Below, in pieces: positions 33,795 to 44,800 of a stretch of 64,000 nt of DNA. A program made the position numbers and the translations under genes. The number at the start of each line of letters is the position of its first letter. The first letter of the stretch is position 1. The notes below the pieces were generated by a model. It worked only from the letters and a program-made list of their open reading frames with translations, was not told the origin of the DNA and did no database searches. Source of the DNA: Eublepharis macularius (Eukaryota > Chordata > Lepidosauria > Squamata > Eublepharidae). The stretch spans positions 86,228,217 to 86,292,216 of the forward strand of contig NC_072799.1 in the NCBI RefSeq assembly GCF_028583425.1, in the 5' to 3' direction.

Positions 33795-34685
33795 GCTACT
33801 CCAGAAATGAAATCAGAAGAGCAATTAAACCAAGGATAAATCAAACAACTAAGGAAAAACAGTCTCCCACAGGAAAAGTGTTTTTGCCATATATCAAAGG
33901 AATCACTGATCAGATGGGAAAGCTTATGAAAAAGCACAACCTATAAACAGTATTCAGACCCACCAGAAAAATACAACAGATGCTACGATCAGCAAAAGAC
34001 AGTAGAGACCCCCTCACCTCTGCAGGAGTATACCACATACCCTGCAGCTGTGGACAAGTTTACATCGGGATCACACAGCGTAGCATCCAGACAAGAATAA
34101 AAGAACATGAAAGACACTGCAGACTTGGCCAACCTGAAAAATCAGCAGTGGCTGAACATAGCCTAACTCAAACAGGACACAGTATCTTATTCCAGGACAC
34201 CAAAATACTGGACAACACTTCCCACTACTTTGTCAGATTGCACAGGGAAGCCATTGAAATTCATAAGCATAAGCACAACTTCAACAGGAAAGAGGATACT
34301 TTAAGAATGAATAGAGCATGGTTTCCAGTCCTGAAAAACACCAGGCTAACAAAATACTCTACATCTTACAATAGCCCTGCAGATAAGATTAGCATATCAA
34401 GCACCAATCCATATGCAAAAGAACCTCCCCAGGATACAGTGAAGCATTAGCATTCCATTAGCATTCCACCCTGGGAAACTCTTACAGGATGACGCAACCC
34501 AAACCCACCTTACTGAGTAGATATAAATTACCTGCTAACATCTTCTCCACAGTTTGACACTGAGAGATCTCTGTCTTTCGGTGCTACACCTCTGAAGATG
34601 CCAGTCACAGCTGCTGGCAAAACGTCAGGAACTACAATGCCAAGACCATGACGATACAGCCTGGAAAATCCACAACAACCATCAT
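33795..34685 (+). pseudogene. Inverted partial PLE copy (GIY-YIG end)
   Basis: A plus-strand open frame 33980-34450 repeats the C-terminus of the minus-strand ORF with only a few changes (ITQRS for ITQCS, SAVAEH for SAAAEH). It starts inside the RT-endonuclease linker and lacks the polymerase, so it cannot encode a full enzyme. Confidence 0.9.
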
Positions 34686-34712
34686 TCTCCAGCCGTGAAA
34701 GCCTTCGACAAT

Positions 34713-35110
34713 ACAGCCCCTCACCTTCTTGAAACAGCCCTTGGAAGTGGCCACTTGCCCAGGTGGGACATGGATGTAGAGAGGCCTCCAGCCGAATTCG
34801 TTCCTTGCTCTGGCAACCAGCTAGGCACAGAGCAAGAGAAGGCATTGCTTGGCAGCAGCTAACACTCTGCCTCCAGTGGCCCCTGACCAGCAAAGTGTGC
34901 AGATGGCTGTGTAAATGTGGCTGGCTGGGCAGCTGGCAGTTCTGAGAAGCAGGCGGTGCCCCATGCCATCCATCATGCCAGGCCGTTCCCGCTGCTGAGC
35001 CTCAGCTAGCGCCAGTGGACATGGCGAAGAGCAGGTGCCTCCAGGTGCTTCTACCAGCTGGCACTTCCCCTCCCTCCCCATTGCATGCATTTTTGCCAGG
35101 TGAGCCTCCC
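34713..35110. other. Intergenic, nothing recognised
   Basis: Moderately GC-rich; no feature identified. Confidence 0.45.
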
Positions 35111-35112
35111 TT

Positions 35113-35310
35113 AGAGTTGCCATCCTCCAGTGGTGGCTGGAGATCTGGAATTACCACTGATCCCTAGGCCACAAAGATCAGTTTCCCTGGAGAAAATGGC
35201 TGCTTTGGAAGGTGGAATCTGTGACATTGTATCCTGCTGAGGTCCCCACCCTCTCCAGCTCCACCCCCCAAATCTCCCAGAATTTCCCAACCTGGAGCTG
35301 ACAATCCTAC
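35113..35310 (-). mobile_element. GTTGCCA-type MITE, reverse
   Basis: Starts AGAGTTGCCATCCTCC and ends GAGCTGACAATCCT. The reverse strand shows the family order, including CCTTCCAAAGCAGCCATTTT and CTCCAGGGAAACTGATC. Confidence 0.7.
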
Positions 35311-35629
35311 TCCCCATGCGTGCTGATCCCCAGCAGCCAGTATGGAGCTGGAGTCCTCACTGGAGCAAAACCTGCTTCTGTTGGGAAGTCTTCACAGCCA
35401 GCACTGAAGCCACCATCGGCATGGTCAGAGAGAAGAAGATGGTGGAGATTGAGGGTGAGCATATCAAGGTGAAGCTAGGGAGCAAGCTTTTCCCCACTTG
35501 CTCATAGGCCAGGTAAGAGCCTTGGAAGGGCCAGATCTGGCCAATCTGGAAGGGCCAGATTGAAATGATTGTGAAATGATACAGTACTTAATGCTTGTTG
35601 GAAATTTTGTCCAAAAGAATAATAGTTTC

Positions 35630-35899
35630 TCACCCTATCGGCAGAGGACATAGAGACAGACAAAGAAGGTTGGACGCATAGAAGCAGATCCTCATAAGAA
35701 CCAAGCAGTCCCCATTGTTGGATGACCAGAATGAATCATCGTTGATGTAGGTAAAATCAAAGTTCACAATCTTCAGGTCCTTCTGGAGGTACATCTCATT
35801 CAGTTTATTTAATGTTCGTGCAAAGGCATATTTAGATGCACAGCTGTAAGCTTCCCAGCTGTAGACTTTCTTGAAATGCATATCAAACCATGGATTATC
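35630..35899 (-). CDS. EXOC1L: EXOC1L exon 3 (terminal coding exon)
   Basis: Begins [20 protein letters not shown], aligned with ENPEFDLHF of EXOC1 exon 4, and continues 89 codons to a TGA at 35632-35630. Acceptor ATCTTTAAAG. The tail [17 protein letters not shown] has no counterpart in EXOC1 exon 4: the paralogue reads on where EXOC1 splices. Confidence 0.95.
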   Translation of the reverse strand, partial: DNPWFDMHFKKVYSWEAYSCASKYAFARTLNKLNEMYLQKDLKIVNFDFTYINDDSFWSSNNGDCLVLMRICFYASNLLCLSLCPLPIG

Positions 35900-38800
35900 C
35901 TTTAAAGATAACGAGGAGAAAATAATCATTAATTGTATTACAGCACTGAAAAGCTGTATTGTGCTATACACAGCCAGCTGGTAGCCTTTGGCTCATTGTT
36001 GTAGATTCATAAAGAATTTATTAAGCCAAAACAGATTTTGGATATATTTCCAAAGCTTGAGCTGTTGCCATGCCAGTCCTTGACAAGAGAGAAATATACA
36101 CTTATAGAAGTCAGCAGTATTTTTGCTGATGTAGACATTTTGGCTCCTTAAATAGTTATAATGTGCTCCTAAAATGTACTATGCTAATAACACTCTGGGG
36201 GAAAATGTAGTTAAGTTGTTATCTTTTTAGGACAGCACCTGCTGCTGATAATTATTTTCTATTTTTCTGAAATCTCATTAATCATGCCAACAGAACCTGG
36301 TTACTGTTTACTACCTATATTACCACAACTAGAAGCAGAATAACACTGGACTGGACTTGCAACAGAGGTCTAATAGGATCAGGCTCTAACCATACAATAC
36401 GGATAGAAAGATCTGTGTGTGCGATGATTAGGCCCAGTTGACACAAACCCAGAAGATGCTCTGAACTCGCGGTGGATTCCTATCATGCTGCGCTCGGACA
36501 TGAGATAGAGCAGTAGCCTGTATGCTTTTTCTTGGGGCCAGATGAATTTTCATCGCAAGTGCAGAGCCATCATCATCTTTCTACTCTCATCATTGCACAG
36601 TGAAATGGATTGATAGAAGAAACAACTAGCTGAAGGGGTGGTGGGAGCACTACATTGCTTTTTAGTCACACTTGCTATTTTAGAGGATGTAACCTTTCCA
36701 GACTCTACTCTTTGGAGTATTAAGGATCAATGTTGGTATCATCACCATCACATCTGGCTGAGTCAAAATAGCTGACACTTTAAAAACACACATACACACT
36801 TAGGTCTAGAATTGCATGTTGTTCCCTAGATTTCCCTAGATTTCTGCAATCTTAGGGTAAAGATAATTGTCCGAGGGGCGCCAACCCCGCGCCCTTGGTC
36901 TGGGCCCCCCCCCACCCCCGCCGGCAGCCCTGCGCCCGCTGGCACCTACCTGAAGCCTGGAGCGGGCGCCGGGAGTCGCTCCGCCAGAAGCGGCGGGGGC
37001 GGCGGGGAGGAGGGCACCCGCCAACCCGTCGGGCCACCGCTCGGCCGCGAGGGGAGGCAGAACGGCCCGCCCGAGCTGACGGCCGCGGCCGCCATTGCAG
37101 GCCCGCCCGAGGCCGGACGCCAGAGGCCGGAAGGCAGGGCCAGGCGGGATGAGACGGAGGCCGCGGCGCCCGGGGAGGAGGCCGCTGAGGGAGGAGTGCC
37201 GGGACCGGGCAGCGAGGCCGGCGCCGCAGGCCAGGCAGACAGCCCACGGCCAGACGACCACGCTGTCGCTGCAAGCCAGCCCAGCCTACAACCACCAGAA
37301 GGCACCAGGAGGGGGCGGGAGCGGTGGGTTGATGGACAGCCAGCTCGTCCATCTCCCTGAGCCGGTGCTGAGCCAGGGGCGGGTCCAGGAGGAAGACAGG
37401 CGGGAGCAGGGATGGGAGAGCGAATGGGGCCAGGCCAGCTGGGGCGGGCGGATGTGGCCGCACCTAGCGCAGGTGGTGGGGATGGCTCTAGGGGCGGGGA
37501 CCGGATGGGAAGGGTGGAGGTGGCACTAACAAGGGGAGGTATTTATGGAAGGGAAGCCCAGAGGCAGAGGAGGATTGCTCACAACTGCGTTTGCAGTAGC
37601 GAGACCAACCAGTCCTGAAGTGAAGGAGTGTGCTGGGACAGGTGGAGCCAAGTGCTGGCTGGCCAGGCCAGACCAGACGGAGGCCGCCTGGCTGACGCCT
37701 ACTGAGGACCCCTCCTCCTCCCCCTCCCCCTCTTGACGCCCTGGCAAGGGCCAAGCCGGCCCCCCCTGAGCCCTAGCCCCAGCATGGACCCGCCGAGGGA
37801 GCCCCCTGCCGCTCCGCCCTCCGACCCGCCGCCAGGGGGCGCCCTCCCACCTGACAAAGTGGTGGAGAATGCAGGCACGGATCCCGCTGTGAGATGGCCC
37901 CGCCCCCACTTGCCCACCCCCGCAGGGTGGACACGAGCACGCAGCTACCTACGGCCAGCAACCCTCCATCCGCCAACCCCGCCCGACCCGGCCAGCCCGC
38001 GGGTCGACCACCTGGAACCCATGGACCAAGCCGCCGCCGCCGCTGCCGGCACGCCGCTGGGGCCCGCCAATCCCCCAGCGATGGACCTGGGACAGCTAGG
38101 CCAATGGATGGCCGAACAGCAGATGCGGCTCCTGAGAGACCTGACGGCGCAGCAACAAGAGTCCCAAGCCACCCTCCTACGGGGGCTGGCGCAGGCCCTA
38201 GGCAGTGCCCCGGCGGGGCCCCCGCTCGGTCCTGGACGAGGGGTCCCTTTCCAGTTGACGAAGTTGGGTGAGGCGGACGAAATTGACGCCTACCTGGAGG
38301 CCTTCGAACGGACGGCCGAAGCAGCCCAGTGGCCCAGAGATCAGTGGGCCTTCATCCTCGGGCCCTACCTGACTGGCGAGGCCCAGGCGGCCTTATGGGC
38401 CCTGCCCAAGGAGGAGAGCGCCGACTACCGTCTGCTGAAGGCGGCCATCCTCGACCGCTATGAGGTGACCCCGGACTCCTATCGCCTCAAGTTCCGGACC
38501 ATCACGTATAAGAAGGCCGAGCGACCCCGAGCCCTGGTCAATGCGCTGCGGGATGCCGCCTATCGCTGGCTACGGCCCACCACGGAGGGGGAAAAGGGCA
38601 TTGCGGACCAGGTCGTGCTAGAACAGCTGCTAAATATCCTCCCGCCCAAGGCCCGCCAGTGGGTGGCCTGCAGCCGCCCCGCAAGCCTGAAGGAGGCCTC
38701 AGCGCTCCTCGAGAATTTTGCGGCCGCAGCGGATCCCCGGGAGCCGCCAAAGGACCTCGGAGGGAGCGGACGACCCAGCAACCAGGCCCCCCGCCCGACG

Positions 38801-41800
38801 GAGACACCCCGCCCTGGGAGGGCCAGGTCAGGCGCCCGGGAGGGAACCAGCGGCCTTGGCCGGTCACACCCGCTCATCCCGTCCCGAGAGGGAGCGTGGG
38901 GTCGCCTACCCCCAGGCCCCAGCCGAGATGCAGTGCCGAAGGGGACCCGCAAGGGCAAAGACCGTGGCCCCTGCTACAAGTGCGGGCAGAGGGGTCATTA
39001 TATTCGCGACTGCCCGTTAATGGAATGTGATGCGGGCTGGGAGGAGGCGTTCCCCGCCATGGCCCAGGCAAGCCGGGCCCCCCCCGCTCTTGACCCTCGT
39101 GGAGGTAGCCGGCCGGCGCCTCTCCGCCTTCCTAGACAGCGGCAGCTCCATGTCCATGATACGCACCCGACTGCTCCCCGCAGGATTACCCGTTGTCCGC
39201 ACAGCCACGGTGGCTTGCTTCCATGGCCACTCAGAGACCTACCCGGTGGTCCGCGTGCCCCTCTCATGCCGAGGACAGACCTGGGAGGTCGAGTTGGCCC
39301 GGGTTCCGGCCCTCCCGTACCCAGTGCTGCTGGGCCGTGACGCCCCAGAATTCCACCACCACCTGCAGGCCACCCGCGGTCCAGAAGAAGCCCTCCCGGC
39401 ACGAGAGGTCGCCCCGGGCCCAGCACCCCCGCCCGGGCCGGATCTCCCCCACTGGCCAACCGACCCAAGGTTCATCGCCCGCCAAGCAGAGGACCCGACC
39501 CGTGAGAAACTCCGGGATTCCAGGGCGGTAAGTGAGGGGATCGTGAGAGACTCTAGGCGGGCGGGGAGGCTGCCGCGGATAATCCAGGAAGGGGGCGTGT
39601 GGTACCGCATTACGACGGAACGGGGGAAGGAAGCCTGACAGCTACTAATCCCCCAGGAGTATCGGGAAACTGTCCTCCTCCACAGGCACGATCACAGTTG
39701 GGCCGGGCCCCAGGGCCCCAGCAACACACTGGCGTGAGTCCTGAGCCGTTTCTTCTGGCCCGGAGTGGACCAGGATGTCAAAAAGCACTGCCAGACCTGC
39801 GAGACCTGCCAGCGGACTTCCGGGCGGCCGCCCCCACGGGCACCCCTGGCACCCCTACCGGTGATCCGCACGCCCTTCGAGAGGGTGGCCATGGACTTTG
39901 TGGGGCCCCTGCCCAAGACGGCCCGAGGGCACCAGTTCATCCTGGTCCTCATGGACTACGCCACCCGCTACCCCCGAGGCCATCCCACTACGAACCATGC
40001 AGGCGCCGGGGGTAGCCCGTGCCCTCATCCACTTCTTTGCCCAGGTAGGCTTGCCTCGCGAGCTCCTCACCGACTGCGGGACCCCCTTCACTGCCACCGT
40101 CACCCGCCAACTGTGTCGGACCATGGGGATACGACAGATCTTTTCATCAATTTACCACCCCCAGACTGATGGCCTAGTGGAGAGATTTAACCAAACCTTG
40201 AAGCAGATGCTCCGGAAGCTCGCCCACGACCGACCCGCCCAGTGGGACCTGTTCGTGGACCCCCTCCTTTTTGCCGTAAGGGAGTCCCCCCAGGCGTCGA
40301 CGGGGTTCTCCCCCTTTGAGCTGTTGTATGGACGCAACCCCCGGGAAATCCTAAAGGTGATGGAGGAGCGATGGTCCCCAGCAGCCCCCGAGGCCGGGCA
40401 GCCGGCACCAGAATACGTCCGCGACCTCCAAGAACGCCTCGGAGCCGCCCGGGCGTTGGCCGGGCAGAATTTGGAGAAGGCCCAGGCCACCCAGAAAACC
40501 CGTTACGACCGGGGAACCCGTCTCCGGACGCTCCAGCAAGGTGACCAGGTCTTGGTCAACCACCGCATCTTTGGCCCCACGAAGTCGGGGGACCCTTGGC
40601 AGGGGCCCTTTCGGGTCAGCCGGGTGTTGGGGTCGCACTCGTACGAAGTCCAGTGTGGCCCGACCGCCCGACAAGTCAAGCGTCTGCATATCAATGACCT
40701 GAAAGCGTGGCAAGGACGGACAGCCAGGGAATGCCAGCTGGCCGAGGATCGCTTGGAACCAACAGAGGGAGAACTCCCCTGGACGTCACGACAACCCGAG
40801 GAGGTCACCCCGGGGATAGATGCTGGCTTGAGTCCCCAACAGCGGGAGCAGCTCCAGAACCTCCTAAGCAGCCTTCCTTGCTTCTTCTCGAGCCGGCCCG
40901 GGCGTACCCATCTCACGGAACATGCCATCCCCACGGCGCCAGGACAAGTCGCTCGGGCCACTTGGAGGCCGCTCCCCCGGAAACAATGGGACGCCGTAGC
41001 CCGAGAAGTGGAGGAGATGCTGCGCCTGGGGGTGATCCGGCCCTCGACCAGCGAGTGGCGGAGCCCCATCGTGCTGGTCCCCAAGCCGGACAGCTCGGTG
41101 CGTTTCTGTGTTGACTACCGGGAGGTCAACCACATGGCCAAGTTCGATGCCTACCCGATGCCCAGGGCAGAGGTCCTGATCGACCAGCTAGGCACAGCTC
41201 GGTACCTCTCGGCCCTGGACCTCACCAAAGGGTATTGGCAGGTCCCCATGGCCCCTGACGACCAGGAAAAGACCGCATTCGCCACACCCCAGGGCCTGTT
41301 CGAGTTCCAGGTCATGCCGTTTGGACTTCACGGGGCGGCGGCAACTTTCCAGCGGTTGGTGGACCGAGCCTTAGCCCAATGCCAGGGGTTCGCCACCGCT
41401 TACATAGATGATATCCTTATCTACAGTCCGGATTGGCCGTCTCATCTCCGACACCTGCAGATGGTACTCCGGGCCCTCCGGGATGCCGGCCTCAAAGCCA
41501 ACCCGTCCAAAAGTCGTCTCGGCTTCCAGGAGCTTAAGTATCTCGGGTTTCTCGTGGGCCGTGGACAGCTGCGGCCCCTCCCCGACAAGGTAGCCTCCTT
41601 GGAGGCCTGCCCCCGTCCCCAGACGAAGAAGCAACTGTGGGGCTTCTTGGGCCTTGCCGGGTATTATAGCAAATTCATCCCGCGCTACGCCAGCCGGGCC
41701 AGCCCTTTAACAGACTGTCTGTGGAAAGACCAGCCCAATCGGATCTCGTGGACGCCCCTCTGTCAGCAGGCCTTCGAGGACCTCAAGACCGCCCTGTCAG

Positions 41801-44800
41801 GCGCACCCGTCCTCCGCAACCCCGATTTCAACAAGCCGTTCATATTACAGACGGACGCATCAGACACTGGCCTTGGGGCAGGAACACCCCATCCTTTTCA
41901 TTAGCCAGAAATTACAACCCTCCGAGAAGAAGTACGCCGTCGTGGAGAAGGAAGCCCTAGCAGTCAAATGGGCCATCGGGGCCCTCCAGTACTACCTAGT
42001 TAACAACCCCTTCACCCTCGTGACAGACCACGCCCCCCTTCTGTGGATGTCCCGGCTGAAGGACCATAACGCCAGGGTCTTACGTTGGTACCTCTCTCTT
42101 CTCCCCTTCAGCTTTACGACCCGCCACCGACCAGGCCGCCTGCACGCCAACGCCGACTTCCTTTCCCGGATGTTCGCCAGCGACCCCAAGGACGACGCAG
42201 AGCAAAGGGGGGGTGTGTCCGAGGGGCGCCAACCCCGCGCCCTCGGTCTGGGCCCTCCCCACCCCCGCCAGCAGCCCTGCGCCCACTGGCACCTACCTGA
42301 AGCCCGGAGCGGGCGCCGGGAGTCGCTCCGCCAGAAGCGACGGGGCCGGCGGGGAGGAGGGCACCCGCCAACCCGTCGGGCCGCCGCGAGGGGAGGCAGA
42401 ACGGCCCGCCCGAGCTGACGGCCGCGGCCGCCATTGCAGGCCCGCCCGCGGAGGGCCCGAGGCCGGACGCCAGAGGCCGGAAGGCAGGGCCAGGCGGGAT
42501 GAGACGGAGGCCGCGGCGCCCGGGGAGGAGGCCGCTGAGGGAGGAGCGCCGGGACCGGGCAGCGAGGCCGTCGCCGCAGGCCAGGCAGACAGCCCACGGC
42601 CAGACGCCCACGCCGTCGCTGCAAGCCAGCCCAGCCTACAACCCCCAGAAGGCAACGGGAGGGGGCGGGAGCGGTGGGTTGACGGACAGCCAGCTCATCC
42701 ATCTCCCTGAGCCGGTGCTGAGCCAGGGGCGGGTCCAGGAGGAAGACAGGCGGGAGCAGGGATGGGAGAGCGAATGGGGCCAGGCCAGCTGGGGCGGGCG
42801 GATGTGGCCGCACCTAGCGCAGGTGGTGGGGATGGCTCTAGGGACCAGCCAGTCCTGAAGTGAAGGAGTGTGCTGGGACAGGTGGAGCCAAGTGCTGGCT
42901 GGCCAGGCCAGACCAGACGGAGGCCGCCTGGCTGAGGCCTACTGAGGACCCCTCCTCCTCCCCCTCCCCCTCTTGACGCCCTGGCAAGGGCCAAGCCGGG
43001 CCCCCCTGAGCCCTAGCCCCAGCACGGACCCGCCGAGGGAGCCCCCTGCCGCTCTGCCCTCCGACCCGCCGCCAGGGGGCGCCCTCCCGCCTGACAATAA
43101 TCATAACATTCTTAATAGATCTAGAGGAGTTAGCCATGTTAGTCTGTAGTTGCAAAATAGTAAAGAGTCCAGTAGCACCTTTAAGACTAATCAGCTTTAT
43201 TGTAGCATAAACTTTTGAGAACATCTGACAAAGAGAGCTGTGGTTCTCGAAAGCTTATGCTACAGTAATGTTGGTTAGTCCTAAATGTGCTACTAGACTC
43301 TTTACTATTCTTAATAGAAGCTCCATGGGTTTACCCGAGGAATTTGATCATCGATTGAAGACACTGGAATAGTTTAGTTCACTATCCTTGCAGAGTATTG
43401 CATTCACCTTGTCATTCTGGCATTCTCAAATCAGGTCATCTCCTAACTCCTCTGTTTTTTCCCTCCCCTCCACTGTTTGCTCTGTCAGGAAAAGGAGGGG
43501 GGCAGGGCCCTTTTCAAGGCTGTTTTGGCCTTTGAGGGAGGACTCAGTGGGGCCAGGCCCAGAAGCAACCAGTAGGTGACTTGATATTACATGACTTCCA
43601 TGACTCACCCAGGCCAGGCTGCTGGCTGCTGTTCAAGCTGAAAGGATTTATTGAAATTTTTTTAGATCCCTACAGGTTTCGCTTTATGCTTCATTGGGGG
43701 ATTATCTATGGAGTATTTCATCAGGTGAAACATGAAATACTCCATAGAAGATCCCCTGATGAAGCATAAAATGTGTAGGGATCTAAAAACCTTTAATAAA
43801 TCCTTTCACTTTGCATCTGGTTCTACTTCTTTCTTTCGCTCTCTTTCTTGTGCAGCCATTGTTTCTCCTGTTTGCAACTGTTCAACAGCAGCCAACCACT
43901 ACACTACACTGGCTTGTGGGGGGGGGGGCACAAGCCAGTGTAGTGTAGTGGTTGGTAGGATGTGGGAGACAGTCACAGACTGTCAGCCTAACCTACCTTT
44001 CAGGGTTGTTGTGTGGATACTGTGGAGGCAAGGCAAGCTGCTTTGGGTCCCCATTGTGGAGAAAGGCCGTATGTAAATGAAGAAAATTAAGAAATGTAGG
44101 TGATTGTGGGAGGGGCAAATAGAATATGGTTAATGGCATGGAGGCTGCCAGGAGGAGAGAAAATGTGGGGAAGGGGATAACAGGGAAAAGTGAAGTACTC
44201 CCCGCAAGTCCTTACATGTTTCCCACCAGGCAACTGTGTCTGGCCCAGCCGGCACCACAGAACTGAGCCATAGGGGGGGAGAGTGAAGATGAAGACGGGG
44301 GAGGGTGCAAACAAAGGTGAATAAAAGGGGGGGGGGAGGAAGCAGGAAAAGGAGGAGAGGCTATGGGGGCCAGGGAAGGGAAACAGGACATGGTGAGGGA
44401 GGGGAAAATGAGATACTCCTGCAAGTCCTTTCGGGTCCCCACCTGTAACACTCCTATTTTCTTGTTAGAATGCCCAGTTTGTTCATAGAAGTCATTTTGT
44501 TCTAAGCAGCTGTATTAGCATGGTCTCTGGAGACTGAGTATGTGTGTGTGTGTCGTCTGTATCTAAGCTTTATGGAGTCCAGAGCAACCGTAAAAGGATT
44601 TTTTTGACAGGCACTTTCCCCTCTGTGTCCTAGACTGTACATTTAGCAACCATAGTACAGAGAAATATTGAGCCTGAAATCCTACAATGCCATTTTAACA
44701 TAATAACTTCTTACATTAGTTCTGTGCTCGAACAACTGCATCACAAACTGAAGACCAACTGTGTCTTATAAATAAAATGCAGCACTTACAGCATCAGCTT

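Larger units (their letters stand above)
31448..34712 (-). mobile_element. Penelope-like element (PLE) with long inverted arms, 11-bp TSD
   Basis: Flanked by ACAGCCCCTCA (31437-31447 and 34713-34723). The minus strand carries most of a PLE ORF; the last roughly 890 bp (31448-32338) are repeated as an inverted copy at about 33795-34685, giving a giant hairpin with a 1.45-kb unique centre. Such head-to-head partial copies are a known habit of Penelope elements. Each terminal region carries a hammerhead-like motif (31503-31544 minus, 34588-34629 plus). Confidence 0.88.
36868..43096 (+). mobile_element. Ty3/gypsy LTR retrotransposon with Gmr1-type domain order (INT before RT)
   Basis: Full-length element with 5-bp TSD ATAAT (36863-36867 and 43097-43101), LTRs at 36868-37856 and 42216-43096, a PBS at 37860 and a polypurine tract AAAGGGGGGG just before the 3' LTR. 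Order: gag with CCHC knuckle, aspartic protease, integrase, reverse transcriptase, RNase H. Integrase upstream of RT is unusual for Ty3/gypsy and marks the Gmr1 group. It is strikingly GC- and CpG-rich compared with its surroundings and lies antisense to EXOC1L in intron 2. Two nonsense codons and three frame breaks inactivate it. By eye, LTR ends differ at about 5% over the first 165 bp. Confidence 0.92.

Noticed and set aside
36836..37530. Long open frames on both strands in the 5' LTR of the Gmr1-like element, and again at 41992-42860
   Set aside because: Very GC-rich LTR sequence with low stop density; the frames repeat in both LTRs and have no domain.
37733..38020. Gag starting upstream of 38021
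   Set aside because: The open frame extends back into the LTR and across the PBS; the first Met after the PBS with family-like sequence is at 38021. The 3' LTR also lacks the upstream ATG (ACG instead).
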